Assembly: GCF_034427435.1 (NCBI RefSeq)
Contig: NZ_JAXQNP010000003.1
Coordinates: 372,001-436,000 of the forward strand
Length of the DNA stretch: 64,000 nt
From: Nitrospirillum sp034427435
Lineage (GTDB): Bacteria; Pseudomonadota; Alphaproteobacteria; Azospirillales; Azospirillaceae
Reading direction: 5' to 3'
A model generated the notes under the pieces. It was given only the letters and a program-made list of their open reading frames with translations, did not search any database and had not been told where the DNA came from. Position numbers and translations under genes: made by a program. This document shows, one piece after another, positions 9,632-18,958 of this stretch. Numbering within the stretch: the stretch's first letter is position 1; the number at the start of each line of letters is the position of its first letter.

Positions 9632-10798
9632 TTACTGTTCGGCCGCGGGGGTGATGGTCCCCGGCTGGGGCGTGACCTTGGCGCCGGGCCGCGCCCGCGT
9701 CAGGCCGCTGATGATGATGCGGTCGGTGGGCGCCAAGCCGGATTTGATGACGCGCAGGCCATAGGCGACATTGCCCAGCACCACCGGCTTGGGCGTCACC
9801 GTTCCATCCTCGCCCACCGTCATGACGATCTTGTGCGACTGGTCGGAGGCGATGGCCTCGTCCGGCACCAGCAGGGCGTCATAGTCGCCGGAGCCCAGCA
9901 GGCGCATGCGGCCGAAGGTGCCGGGCTGCAGGAAGTTGTCCGTGTTGGGAATGACGGCGCGGCCCCGGATGGTGCCAGAGTTGGGGTCCAGCCGGTTGTC
10001 GACAAAATCCATCTCGCCCTTGTGGGTCCAGGTGGTCTCATCCATCAGCCGGACGAAGACGGGGTTGGCCTTGTCACGCGACGAGGCGCGTTTGCCTTCC
10101 AGCGCCAGGCGGTTGTAGCGCAGGTAATCCGCCTCGCTGCCGTCGAAGACGAAATAGATGGGGTCCTGGGTCACCACGGTGGCGAGCAGCGTCGATTGCG
10201 CCGACCCGCCGCTGACCAGGTTGCCGATGTCGATCTTGCGGTCGCCGATGCGGCCAGAGATGGGGGAGCGGATCTGGGTGAACTCCAGATCCAGCGCCGC
10301 CGACCGCGCCGCCGCCGCCGCCGAGGCCACCGCCGCCTGGCTTTCCTGCTCCGCCTGGGCGCGGGTGTCGTACTCTTCCTGGCTGATGGCGCGGGCCGCC
10401 AGCAATTGGGCCGCCCGTTTCAGTTCCGAAACGGCCAGGGCCTGGCGGGTCTTTTCCCGCTGCAGATCGGCGTTGGCCTTGTCCAGCGTGGCCTGGAAGG
10501 GGCGCGGATCGATAACGAACAGCAGGTCGCCCTTTTGCACCAGCTGGCCGTCGCGGAACTTGATCTGCTCCAGATAGCCGGAAACGCGGGCGCGCAGTTC
10601 CACCGTCTGCACCGCCTCGAAGCGGCCGGTGAACTCGTCCCAGTCCACGATCTTGCGGGGCAGCGGCTGGGCCACCGTCACCGCTGGCGGGGTGACGGCG
10701 GACGCCGGCGGATGCTTGTCGCCACAGGCGGACAGGGCCAGCGCCAGGATCAAGGGATAGAGGTGGCGAAGTGGCGACGGCATGGTGATGGACGACAT
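9632..10798 (-). CDS. RND efflux periplasmic adaptor lipoprotein (AcrA/MexA family)
   Basis: Links the pump to the outer-membrane channel. 388 residues with lipobox LSAC (Cys25). A lipoyl/biotinyl-like half motif (VSGYLEQIKFRDGQLVQKGDLLF) near 72-95, an alpha-hairpin rich in Ala/Gln/Glu (about 105-165), the second half motif SPISGRIGDRKIDIGNLV, and a beta-barrel domain follow in the standard order. First gene of the efflux operon. Its promoter lies in the 318-bp region shared with cyoA, and no dedicated regulator gene is adjacent. Confidence 0.94.
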   Translation of the reverse strand: MSSITMPSPLRHLYPLILALALSACGDKHPPASAVTPPAVTVAQPLPRKIVDWDEFTGRFEAVQTVELRARVSGYLEQIKFRDGQLVQKGDLLFVIDPRPFQATLDKANADLQREKTRQALAVSELKRAAQLLAARAISQEEYDTRAQAEQESQAAVASAAAAARSAALDLEFTQIRSPISGRIGDRKIDIGNLVSGGSAQSTLLATVVTQDPIYFVFDGSEADYLRYNRLALEGKRASSRDKANPVFVRLMDETTWTHKGEMDFVDNRLDPNSGTIRGRAVIPNTDNFLQPGTFGRMRLLGSGDYDALLVPDEAIASDQSHKIVMTVGEDGTVTPKPVVLGNVAYGLRVIKSGLAPTDRIIISGLTRARPGAKVTPQPGTITPAAEQ

Positions 10799-11116
10799 CC
10801 TTCCCCCAACGCGAGCTTAGGCTCGGCATCCCGTGCGCGGCGGGCTCCGGGACCAAGATGGACCACCGCGTCCGGCGCGGTTTCCCCACCACATTATGGG
10901 GCCGGCGTAGCGGTGGATTGGCCGGCCATGCCGTGTTTTGTCTCTTTCGGTCGCCATTGCCGCTGGGGCGTTCCCGCCTGCGATATTTGTGGCGGTGCCA
11001 CCTGCGACATTTTTCGCCACCCCCCGGCCGGAACCTCTGGCGGGCGGACGCATTGACCGGGCGTGCCCCCCGTTTCCCGCCTCTCGACCGCCCACCTACC
11101 ACATCCAAGGAAAGCC
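10799..11116. promoter_or_regulatory. Divergent efflux-operon / cyo-operon promoter region
   Basis: 318 bp without a convincing gene. It should hold the leftward promoter of the RND operon and the rightward promoter of cyoABCD. Two near-identical 12-mers, CCTGCGATATTT (10977-10988) and CCTGCGACATTT (11001-11012), repeat with 24-bp spacing on the cyo side. The second continues as TGCGACATTTTTCGCC, resembling RegA/PrrA-type redox regulator sites (GCGAC...TCGC). Confidence 0.5.
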
Positions 11117-11971
11117 ATGGCCCGCCCCGCCACAGCCCTCCCCTTGGCCACCGCCCTGGCATCGGTGCTGACCGGCCTTGCCGGTTGTTCCGGCGGCGTC
11201 CTGGACCCGCAGGGCCCGGTGGCCGCGCAGGAATTGACCATCCTGATGGATTCCCTGGGCATCATGCTGGCCATCGTCGTGCCCACCATCCTGGCGACCC
11301 TGGGGGTGGCGTGGTGGTTCCGCGCCGGCAACGCCCGCGCCCGCTACCGCCCCGACTGGGAATATTCCGGCCGCATCGAACTGGTGGTGTGGTCCATTCC
11401 GGCCATGACCGTGCTGCTGCTGGGCGGCATCGGCTGGGTCAGCTCCCGCGACCTGGACCCGCCCAAGCCCCTGGCCGCCGCCACCCGCGCCGTGCCGGTC
11501 CAGGTGGTGTCGCTGGATTGGAAATGGCTGTTCATCTATCCGGAGCAGGGCCTCGCCAGCGTCAACCGGCTGGTCGTGCCGGCCGGCACGCCGGTCAGCT
11601 TCCAGCTGACGTCCGACGGCGTCATGAACAGCTTTTTCGTGCCGCAGCTGGGCAGCCAGATCTACGCAATGCCCGGCATGATCACGCGGCTGAACCTGCA
11701 GGCGGACAAGCCGGGCCGCTATCCTGGCCTCTCCGCCCAGTTCAGCGGCGCCGGCTTCCCCGACATGCTGTTCACGGTGGAGGCCGTGCCCCGCGACGCC
11801 TTCGACCGGTGGATCGCAATGGCCCGCGACCAGGGCGACGCGCTGGACGAGGCCGCCTTCCGCCGCCTGGCCCAGCCCAGCCGGGCGGACCGCCCCCGCA
11901 CCTTCCGCGACGTGACACCGGGCCTGTTCACCGCCGTCGCCAATCCGGGCGCCGTGAAGCCGGGCCCCTGA
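11117..11971 (+). CDS. cyoA: Cytochrome o ubiquinol oxidase subunit II
   Basis: Quinol oxidase subunit with a periplasmic cupredoxin-like domain. 284 residues from ATG 11117, which follows AAGGAAAG; an upstream in-frame ATG at 11063 lacks a ribosome site. Lipobox LAGC (Cys24), then two membrane helices (about 45-66 and 88-110). The periplasmic domain has VVSLDWKWLFIYPEQG and MNSFFVPQLGSQIYAMPGM. It lacks the Cys-x3-Cys CuA ligands of cytochrome c oxidases, so the donor is quinol. First gene of cyoABCD, 13 bp before cyoB. Confidence 0.95.
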   Translation: MARPATALPLATALASVLTGLAGCSGGVLDPQGPVAAQELTILMDSLGIMLAIVVPTILATLGVAWWFRAGNARARYRPDWEYSGRIELVVWSIPAMTVLLLGGIGWVSSRDLDPPKPLAAATRAVPVQVVSLDWKWLFIYPEQGLASVNRLVVPAGTPVSFQLTSDGVMNSFFVPQLGSQIYAMPGMITRLNLQADKPGRYPGLSAQFSGAGFPDMLFTVEAVPRDAFDRWIAMARDQGDALDEAAFRRLAQPSRADRPRTFRDVTPGLFTAVANPGAVKPGP

Positions 11972-11984
11972 AGAAGGACGCAGC

Positions 11985-13979
11985 ATGTTCGGCAAGCTGA
12001 GCTGGAGCGCCATCCCCATCAACGAGCCCATCGACATGATCGCCTCGGGCCTCATGGTCCTGGCGGTGCTGGGCGTGTTGGCCTGGGTGACGGTGAAGGG
12101 CCATTGGCCCTATCTGTGGAAGGAATGGCTGACGTCCGTCGACCATAAGCGCATCGGCGTCATGTACGTCGTCCTGGCCCTGGTCATGCTGCTGCGCGGC
12201 TTCACCGACGCCGTCATGATGCGCATTCAGCAATCCATCTCCGTGGGTCCGGACTCCGGCTATCTGCCGCCGGAGCATTACAACCAGATCTTCTCCGCCC
12301 ACGGCACCATCATGATCTTCTTCATGGCCATGCCCTTCATCATCGGCCTGATGAATTTCGCCGTGCCGCTGCAACTGGGCATCCGCGACGTGGCCTTTCC
12401 CACGCTCAATTCCGTCAGCCTGTGGCTGACCGCCTCCGGCATCCTGCTGACCAACCTGTCGCTGGTGATCGGGGAATTCGCGCGCACCGGCTGGCTGGCC
12501 TATCCGCCGTTGAGCGAGCTGAAATATTCCCCGGGCGTGGGCGTCGACTATTACCTGTGGGCCCTGCAAATCTCAGGCGTGGGCACCTTGCTGTCGGGCA
12601 TCAACCTGGCCACCACCATCCTGAAGATGCGGGCGCCGGGCATGGGCTATATGCGCATGCCCGTGTTCTGCTGGACCTCGCTGGCATCCAACCTGCTGAT
12701 CATCGCCGCCTTCCCGGTGCTGACCGCCACCTTCGCCATGCTGCTGCTGGACCGCTATCTCGGCATGCACTTCTTCACGGCGGACGGCGACGGCAACCCG
12801 ATGATGTACGTGAACCTCATCTGGGTGTGGGGGCATCCGGAGGTCTACATCCTGATCCTGCCCTGCTTCGGCGTGTTTTCCGAAGTCGTCTCGACCTTCT
12901 CCGGCAAGCCCTTGTTCGGCTACCGCTCCATGGTCGCGGCCACCATGGCCATCTGCATCCTGTCCTTCATCGTCTGGCTGCACCACTTCTTCACCATGGG
13001 GGCGGGCGCCAACGTCAACGGCTTCTTCGGCGTCATGACCATGATCATCGCCGTGCCCACCGGCGTGAAGGTCTACAATTGGCTGTTCACCCTGTACGGC
13101 GGGCGGGTCCGCTTCCAGGTGCCCATCCTGTGGTCCGTGGGCTTCATGGTGACCTTTGTCATCGGGGGCATGACCGGGGTGCTGCTGGCCGTGCCGCCGG
13201 CCGATTTCGTGCTGCACAACAGCCTGTTCCTCATCGCCCACTTCCACAACGTCATCATCGGCGGCGTCGTGTTCGGCGTGCTGGCCGGGTACACTTACTG
13301 GTTCCCCAAGGCCTTCGGCTTCACCCTGGACGAAGGCTGGGGCAAGGTTTCCTTCTGGTGCTGGTTCGTCGGCTTCTACCTGGCCTTCATGCCGCTGTAC
13401 TACCTGGGCATGCTGGGCATGACCCGGCGGTTGCAGCACTATGACGATCCGTCCTGGCAGCCCTGGCTGATCGTGGCCGCCGTCGGCGTCGCCTTCATCC
13501 TGGCCGGCATCCTGGCCCTGATCGTCCAACTGGTGGTTTCCATCCGCACCCGCGACCGGCGCCGTGACCTGACGGGCGACCCGTGGAATGGCCGCACCCT
13601 GGAATGGTCCACACCCTCGCCCCCACCGGCCTGGAACTTCGCCATCCTGCCCCATGTGGAGCGGGAGGACGCCTATTGGCAGCTGAAACGGCGCACGCGG
13701 GAGGAGCGCGTGGCCGCCGCCAAGGCGCTGGTGTACGAGACCATCCACATGCCGGTGAACAGCCCCACCGGCTTCATCACCGCCTTCTTCGCCGTCATCA
13801 CCGGGTTTTCCCTGATCTGGCACATCTGGTGGCTGGTGGCGCTGGGCCTGGCCGGGGCCCTGGCCACCACCCTGGTCTTCGCCTGGCGGGACGAGCGCGA
13901 GTTCGAGATCCCCGCCGACGCGGTGGCCCAGGCCGACCGCGCCCACCAGGACGCCTATTGGACGGGGGCGGCGCCATGA
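11985..13979 (+). CDS. cyoB: Cytochrome o ubiquinol oxidase subunit I
   Basis: Catalytic haem-copper subunit reducing O2 to water and pumping protons. 664 residues, about 15 helices. Haem and CuB ligands are visible: His in SAHGTIMIFF, WGHPEVYILILP with the His-Tyr pair, WLHHFFTMG, and LIAHFHNVIIGG. The length and the C-terminal extension (about residues 540-660) are typical of CyoB. The stop overlaps the cyoC start as ATGA, implying coupled translation. Confidence 0.97.
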   Translation: MFGKLSWSAIPINEPIDMIASGLMVLAVLGVLAWVTVKGHWPYLWKEWLTSVDHKRIGVMYVVLALVMLLRGFTDAVMMRIQQSISVGPDSGYLPPEHYNQIFSAHGTIMIFFMAMPFIIGLMNFAVPLQLGIRDVAFPTLNSVSLWLTASGILLTNLSLVIGEFARTGWLAYPPLSELKYSPGVGVDYYLWALQISGVGTLLSGINLATTILKMRAPGMGYMRMPVFCWTSLASNLLIIAAFPVLTATFAMLLLDRYLGMHFFTADGDGNPMMYVNLIWVWGHPEVYILILPCFGVFSEVVSTFSGKPLFGYRSMVAATMAICILSFIVWLHHFFTMGAGANVNGFFGVMTMIIAVPTGVKVYNWLFTLYGGRVRFQVPILWSVGFMVTFVIGGMTGVLLAVPPADFVLHNSLFLIAHFHNVIIGGVVFGVLAGYTYWFPKAFGFTLDEGWGKVSFWCWFVGFYLAFMPLYYLGMLGMTRRLQHYDDPSWQPWLIVAAVGVAFILAGILALIVQLVVSIRTRDRRRDLTGDPWNGRTLEWSTPSPPPAWNFAILPHVEREDAYWQLKRRTREERVAAAKALVYETIHMPVNSPTGFITAFFAVITGFSLIWHIWWLVALGLAGALATTLVFAWRDEREFEIPADAVAQADRAHQDAYWTGAAP

Positions 13980-14614
13980 CCGCCGCCACGCTGCGCCATG
14001 ACGCCCCCGACGCCGCGCACGGCATCCCCACCGGCACCAGCACCGCGGGGCCGGCGCCTAAGCGCATCATCATCGCCTATGGCTTCTGGCTGTTCCTGCT
14101 AAGCGACATCGTCATGTTCTCCGCCCTGTTCGCCACCTACGCGGTGGTGGGCAAGGCGACGGCCGGCGGGCCGACGGGGGCGGAGCTGTTCGACCCCACG
14201 AACGTCGCCGTGGAGACGGCCCTGCTGCTGTTCTCCAGCTTCAGTTGCGGGATGATGTCGCTGGCCATGGGCGCGCGCCACCGCACCGCCTTCCATGGCG
14301 CCGCCGCCCTGACCTTCCTGCTGGGCCTGGGCTTCCTGGTCCTGGAAATGCGCGAATTCGCCGGCATGATCGCCCAGGGCGCCACCCCGCAGCGCAGCGC
14401 CTTCCTGTCCGGCTTCTTCACCCTGGTGGGATGCCACGGCGCCCACGTCGCCGTGGGGCTGCTGTGGCTGGTGGTCATGGTGGCGCAGGTGGCGGACAAG
14501 GGCTGGCGCGCCACCGTCCGGCATCGCCTGATGTGCTTCAGCCTGTTCTGGCACGCCCTGGACATCATCTGGGTGGCCCTGTTCACGATCGTCTACCTAA
14601 TGGGAGGACGCTGA
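13976..14614 (+). CDS. cyoC: Cytochrome o ubiquinol oxidase subunit III
   Basis: Integral membrane subunit of the bo3 oxidase. 212 residues from the ATG overlapping the cyoB stop. A much longer open frame upstream of this ATG runs inside cyoB and is not coding. Five helices, with the family segments FGFWLFLLSD-like (YGFWLFLLSDIVMFS) and GCHGAHVAVGLLWL. Ends one base before the cyoD ATG. Confidence 0.95.
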   Translation: MTAATLRHDAPDAAHGIPTGTSTAGPAPKRIIIAYGFWLFLLSDIVMFSALFATYAVVGKATAGGPTGAELFDPTNVAVETALLLFSSFSCGMMSLAMGARHRTAFHGAAALTFLLGLGFLVLEMREFAGMIAQGATPQRSAFLSGFFTLVGCHGAHVAVGLLWLVVMVAQVADKGWRATVRHRLMCFSLFWHALDIIWVALFTIVYLMGGR

Positions 14615-14615
14615 G

Positions 14616-15047
14616 ATGGCCGAAACGGATCGCCCTGCCCCCGATGGCATCCCCCATGACGCTGACCACCTGGACAGCCCGGCCCCCCTGGACAGCGCGC
14701 CGGGCGACAGCCGGGGGGAGCTGATGGCCAGCCTCAAGGTCTATGTCGTCGGCCTGGCGCTGGCCATCCTGCTGACCGCCACGTCCTTCTGGGCGGCCAG
14801 CACCCACGTGCTGTGGCCGCCGGGGGTGCCCATCGGCCTGGCCGTCCTGGCCGTGGCCCAGATGGGCGTGCACCTGGTGTTTTTCCTGCACATCACCACC
14901 GGGCCGGACAACACCAACAACGTGCTGGCCCTGGCCTTCGGCGTGCTGATCGTTTTCCTGGTGGTGGCGGGGTCGCTGTGGATCATGGCCAACCTCAGCG
15001 CCAACATGATGCCGCTGGAGATGATGGACCTTCACCACCAGCATTGA
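14616..15047 (+). CDS. cyoD: Cytochrome o ubiquinol oxidase subunit IV
   Basis: Small accessory subunit for CuB assembly. 143 residues: a hydrophilic N-terminus of about 40 residues, then three helices (about 43-62, 69-90, 105-128) containing MGVHLVFFLHI, the CyoD hallmark. It ends the cyo operon. No haem-O synthase (cyoE) gene follows, so that function must be encoded elsewhere. Confidence 0.94.
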   Translation: MAETDRPAPDGIPHDADHLDSPAPLDSAPGDSRGELMASLKVYVVGLALAILLTATSFWAASTHVLWPPGVPIGLAVLAVAQMGVHLVFFLHITTGPDNTNNVLALAFGVLIVFLVVAGSLWIMANLSANMMPLEMMDLHHQH

Positions 15048-15177
15048 CCCCGATGCCCCGCACCTCTGCCTTTTGGAGGGGGATCTCGCGCCGCGACATA
15101 GTCTTTGGTTGGCGATGTGCCCGCCTTCCTCGCGTGACATAACAAGCGTCGTAGGATTTTCGGTGTGAAGGCGACTA

Positions 15178-17277
15178 ATGCGGTTGGATGGGGCACGGCG
15201 GCATATGGCGCAAGAGGTGATACCGGCTTTCCTGTCCGGCGGCGGCGAATTGGCGTCGCTGATCGCGGCCTATGACTGGGCGGGCACACCCCTGGGGCCG
15301 CTGGAGCTATGGCCGCAAAGCCTGCGCACCACCGTCGGCCTGATCCTGCAATCGCCCGTGCCCATCGTCACCCTGTGGGGACCGGACGGCATCATGATCT
15401 ACAACGATGCCTATTCCGTCTTCGCCGGCGGCCGCCATCCCCAGCTTCTGGGATCCAAGGTCCGGGAAGGCTGGCATGAGGTGGCGGACTTCAACGACAA
15501 TGTGATGAAGGTGGGGCTGGCCGGCGGCACGCTGGCCTATCAGGACCAGGAACTGACGCTGCATCGCTCCGGCCGGCCGGAGCAGGTGTGGATGAACCTG
15601 GACTACTCCCCCATCCTGGATGAGGCGGGCAAGCCCGCCGGCGTCATCGCCATCGTGGTGGAGACGACGGCCAAGGTGCGGGCGGAGCGCACCCTGCGCG
15701 TCACCGCCGATAAGCTGGCCCGCCTGAACGCCGACCTGGAGGAACGGGTGGCGGAGCGCACGGCGGAGCGCGACCGCGTCTGGCGCTTTTCCCGCGACCT
15801 GCTGCTGGTGATCGGGCGCGACGGAATAATCCGCGACGCCAGCCCCGCCTGGAAGGCCATCCTGGGCCAGGAGCCGGAGGAGCTGATCGGCCACAGCTTT
15901 GTGGAAATGGTCTGGCCCGACGACGCCCGCGCCACGGTCCAGGCCCATGAGGGGCTGCTGATCGAGGGGCAGCTTTTGTGCTTTGAAAACCGCCTGCGGC
16001 ACCAGGATGACGGCTTCCGCTGGATTTCCTGGAACTCCTTCGCCGAAGGGGACGTGGTCTACGGCTATGGCCGCGACATCACGGAGGAGAAGCGCCAGGC
16101 CGAAGCCTTGCGCCTGGCTGAGGCGCAGTTGCGCCAGGCGCAGAAGATGGAGGCGGTCGGCCAGTTGACCGGCGGCCTGGCCCATGACTTCAACAACCTG
16201 CTGACGGCCATCAGCGGCAGCCTGGAACTGCTGGACCAGCGCATCCGCCAGGGCCGCCTGAACGCGCTGGACCGCTACATGACGGCGGCACGCGGCGCCG
16301 TGGACCGCGCCGCCGCGCTGACCCACCGCCTGCTGGCCTTTTCGCGGCAGCAGACCCTGGATCCCCGCCCGACGGACGTCAGCCGCCTGGTCCTGGAGAT
16401 GGAGGATCTGGTGCGGCGTACGGTGGGCCCCGCCATCGCCCTGATTGTCGACACGCCGCCCGACCTGTGGACCACCCTGATCGACGCCAACCAGCTGGAA
16501 AGCGCCCTGCTGAACCTGTGCATCAACGCCCGCGACGCCATGCCCCGCGGCGGCCACATCACCATCGAGGCCAGCAACCGCGAGATCGACGGCGAAACCG
16601 CCAGCGCCCATGACATGACGCCCGGCCAGTTCGTGCTGCTGAGCGTCACCGACACGGGCGTGGGCATGCCGCCGGAGGTCATCGCCCGCGCCTTCGACCC
16701 CTTCTTCACCACCAAGCCCATCGGCCAGGGCACCGGCCTGGGCCTATCCATGATCTATGGCTTCGTGCGGCAATCCGGCGGCCAGATCCGCATCCTGTCG
16801 GAGGTGGGGCAAGGCACCACCGTGTCGCTGTACCTGCCCCGCCATCATGGGCAGGAGCAGGCGACGGAGATGCTGGCCATCGCCCAGGCCGCCCCCAGGG
16901 CCAAGCGCGGGGAAACCGTGCTGGTGGTGGATGACGAGCCCACCGTGCGCCTGCTGGTGACCGAGGTGCTGGATGAGTTGGGCTACACCACGCTGGAGGC
17001 GATGGACGGCCCCGAGGCGCTGCGCATCCTGCAATCCGATACCCCCATCAACCTGCTGGTGACGGATATCGGCCTGCCCCAGGGCATGAACGGCCGGCAA
17101 TTGGCCGACGCCGGCCGGGACCTGCGCCCCGGCCTGAAAGTGCTGTTCATCACCGGCTATGCCGAAAACGCGGTCATCGGCAATGAACGGCTGGCGCCCG
17201 GCCTGCATGTGCAGACCAAGCCCTTCTCCATGGAGGCGCTGGCCAGCCGCATCAAGAGCATCCTGAGCGGAAGTTAA
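15178..17277 (+). CDS. PAS-containing hybrid histidine kinase with C-terminal receiver
   Basis: Cytoplasmic sensor: I see no membrane helix. 699 residues: a PAS-like region about 20-170, a coiled-coil linker (TADKLARLNADLEERVAERTAERD), a second PAS about 205-310, HisKA with LAHDFNNLLTAISG (phospho-His336), HATPase with NARDAMPRGG, DTGVGMPPE and GTGLGLSM, then a receiver from about 575 (VLVVDDE) with acceptor Asp630. The ATG at 15178 follows GAAGG with 6-nt spacing; another ATG at 15205 is possible. It stands 130 bp after cyoD, so it could sense a redox or respiratory cue, but nothing in the domains proves it. Confidence 0.9.
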   Translation: MRLDGARRHMAQEVIPAFLSGGGELASLIAAYDWAGTPLGPLELWPQSLRTTVGLILQSPVPIVTLWGPDGIMIYNDAYSVFAGGRHPQLLGSKVREGWHEVADFNDNVMKVGLAGGTLAYQDQELTLHRSGRPEQVWMNLDYSPILDEAGKPAGVIAIVVETTAKVRAERTLRVTADKLARLNADLEERVAERTAERDRVWRFSRDLLLVIGRDGIIRDASPAWKAILGQEPEELIGHSFVEMVWPDDARATVQAHEGLLIEGQLLCFENRLRHQDDGFRWISWNSFAEGDVVYGYGRDITEEKRQAEALRLAEAQLRQAQKMEAVGQLTGGLAHDFNNLLTAISGSLELLDQRIRQGRLNALDRYMTAARGAVDRAAALTHRLLAFSRQQTLDPRPTDVSRLVLEMEDLVRRTVGPAIALIVDTPPDLWTTLIDANQLESALLNLCINARDAMPRGGHITIEASNREIDGETASAHDMTPGQFVLLSVTDTGVGMPPEVIARAFDPFFTTKPIGQGTGLGLSMIYGFVRQSGGQIRILSEVGQGTTVSLYLPRHHGQEQATEMLAIAQAAPRAKRGETVLVVDDEPTVRLLVTEVLDELGYTTLEAMDGPEALRILQSDTPINLLVTDIGLPQGMNGRQLADAGRDLRPGLKVLFITGYAENAVIGNERLAPGLHVQTKPFSMEALASRIKSILSGS

Positions 17278-17301
17278 GGGCTTCGCCCCGGGCGCACGCC
17301 G

Positions 17302-17721
17302 TCAGTGATGATCGCCCTTGGGCGTTTCCATCAGTTCCACCAGCACGCCCCCCATGCTCTTGGGATGCACGAAGATCACCGGCGTGCCGTGGGCGCCGAT
17401 GCGGGGCTGGCCCAGCACCGTGGCGCCCTTGGCCGCCATGTCGGCGGCGGCGGCGTGGATGTCCGGCACCTCGAAACAGACATGGTGCTGGCCACCCTGG
17501 GGGAACTTCTTCAGGAAGGCGTGGACAGGCGAGGCCTCACCCAAGGGCTCGATCAGTTCGATCTGGCTGTTGGGCGTGTCGATGAAGCAGACGCGCACAC
17601 CCTGGGCCGGCAAGTCGAAAGGCTCGCGAATCACCGTGGCGCCCAAAAGGTCGCGGTAGACGGTGATGGCGTCCTCAATCGACGGTGTGGCGATGCCGAC
17701 ATGGTTCAGGCGGCCGATCAT
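17302..17721 (-). CDS. mce: Methylmalonyl-CoA epimerase
   Basis: Interconverts (R)- and (S)-methylmalonyl-CoA in propionyl-CoA catabolism. 139 residues in the VOC/glyoxalase fold: MIGRLNHVGIATPS with metal-ligand His7, GGQHHVCFEV with the central His pair, and GVLVELMETP with the C-terminal Glu. An AGGGAG ribosome site precedes the ATG at 17721. The frame is open far upstream, but that part overlaps the divergent quinone reductase and is not coding. The mutase partner is not in the window. Confidence 0.93.
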   Translation of the reverse strand: MIGRLNHVGIATPSIEDAITVYRDLLGATVIREPFDLPAQGVRVCFIDTPNSQIELIEPLGEASPVHAFLKKFPQGGQHHVCFEVPDIHAAAADMAAKGATVLGQPRIGAHGTPVIFVHPKSMGGVLVELMETPKGDHH

Positions 17722-17892
17722 GCGTGGACACTCCCTTTTTCGAAAACCCGGCCCGGCAGCGCACTGCGCGCGAACCGGCAACGCCGCGATCCTGGAAAGG
17801 GTACGGGGACCGGTCAATATGAATGATGGACCCGCCCCGCCGCCTCCCCCACTCTGGTGCCCAATAAACGAGAGTGTCTTGGGAGGACAGCG

Positions 17893-18906
17893 ATGCGGGC
17901 CTGGCGCAGCCATCAGACGGGGGGACCGGACACCCTGGTGCTGGACACGAACCTGCCCCCGCCGGTGGCGGGGCCCGGCCAGGTGGTGGTCGCCGTCAGC
18001 GCCACGGCGCTGAATTACCCGGACCTGCTGGTCATCCAGGACCTCTACCAGGCCCGCCCGCCCCGGCCCTTCGCCCCCGGGCTGGAGGTGGCCGGCCGGG
18101 TGACGGCCGTGGGCGCGGGCGTCCAGGACTTCACGGTCGGCGACCGTGTCATCGGTGTGGTGCCGCATGGCGGCCTGTCGGAACAATTGGCCATACCGGC
18201 GTCGAACTGCCTGCCCCTGCCGGATGGCGTGGATGACGCCGCCGGCGCCGCCCTGCGGCTGACCTACGGCACCAGCCACTACGCCCTGCGCGACCGCGCC
18301 AAGCTGGCGCCCGGGGAAACGCTGGTGGTGCTGGGGGCGGCCGGCGGCGTGGGCCTGGCGGCGGTGCACCTGGGCAAGGCCATGGGCGCCCGCGTCGTGG
18401 CCGCCGCCTCCTCACCGGAGAAGGCCGCCATCGCCCGCGACAACGGCGCCGACGCCGTGGTGGTCTATCCCGCCACCCTGGACGACCCCGCCGCCGCCAA
18501 GGCCCTGACCGCCGACATCCGCGCCGCCTGCCAGGCCGTCTCCGCCAAGGGCGAGGCCGACGTGGTCTACGACCCCATGGGCGGCCCCTATGCCGAACCC
18601 GCCTTCCGCGCCCTGGGCTGGCGCGGCCGCTACCTGGTGGTGGGCTTCACCGCCGGCATCCCCAAGCTGCCCCTGAACCTGACCCTGCTGAAGGACGCCG
18701 CCGTGCTGGGCGTGTTCTATGGCGAGTTCACCCGCCGCGACCCGGCCCTGAACCAGACCTACCTGCGGGAGATCATGGGCTGGCTGGCCGAGGGCACCAT
18801 CCGGCCCCACATCGGCCTGCGCCTGCCCTTCGAGCGCGCGCCCGAAGGCCTGACCGCCCTGGGCGCCCGCCAGGCGGTGGGCAAGATCGTGGTGGAATTC
18901 GATTGA
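17893..18906 (+). CDS. NADPH:quinone oxidoreductase, zinc-free MDR family
   Basis: Probable NADPH-dependent quinone or enone reductase (zeta-crystallin/QOR group). 337 residues: GroES-like domain with NYPDLLVIQDLYQ and GLEVAGRVTAVG, then a Rossmann domain with the nucleotide motif VLGAAGGVGLAAVHLGKAMGA shortened as AAGGVG. The zinc-binding Cys cluster of alcohol dehydrogenases is absent. GGGAGGA at 17881-17887 fixes the ATG at 17893. It sits immediately upstream of the NemR-like electrophile module and is functionally consistent with it. The 15-bp operator lies after its stop, so it is not obviously controlled by the same TetR. Confidence 0.9.
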   Translation: MRAWRSHQTGGPDTLVLDTNLPPPVAGPGQVVVAVSATALNYPDLLVIQDLYQARPPRPFAPGLEVAGRVTAVGAGVQDFTVGDRVIGVVPHGGLSEQLAIPASNCLPLPDGVDDAAGAALRLTYGTSHYALRDRAKLAPGETLVVLGAAGGVGLAAVHLGKAMGARVVAAASSPEKAAIARDNGADAVVVYPATLDDPAAAKALTADIRAACQAVSAKGEADVVYDPMGGPYAEPAFRALGWRGRYLVVGFTAGIPKLPLNLTLLKDAAVLGVFYGEFTRRDPALNQTYLREIMGWLAEGTIRPHIGLRLPFERAPEGLTALGARQAVGKIVVEFD

Positions 18907-18923
18907 GAGGTGACGACCGTCAC

Positions 18924-18938
18924 TAGACGACTGGTCTA
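18924..18938. promoter_or_regulatory. TetR/NemR-like operator, copy 1
   Basis: TAGACGACTGGTCTA, arms TAGAC/GTCTA with a 5-bp centre, 20 bp before the tetR start. An identical copy lies before the DJ-1 gene at 19615-19629. It resembles the published E. coli NemR box TAGACC-N4-GGTCTA. Confidence 0.85.
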
Positions 18939-18958
18939 ATCGTGCTTATATCGTACCC

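Noticed and set aside
7617..9764. Open frame of about 715 codons antisense to the RND pump
   Set aside because: Same kind of GC-codon shadow, rich in His/Gln/Gly/Asp with no recognisable fold. The pump reads cleanly on the other strand.
12573..13946. Long minus-strand frame opposite cyoB
   Set aside because: Shadow of cyoB; composition of reverse-complemented membrane protein codons, no motifs.
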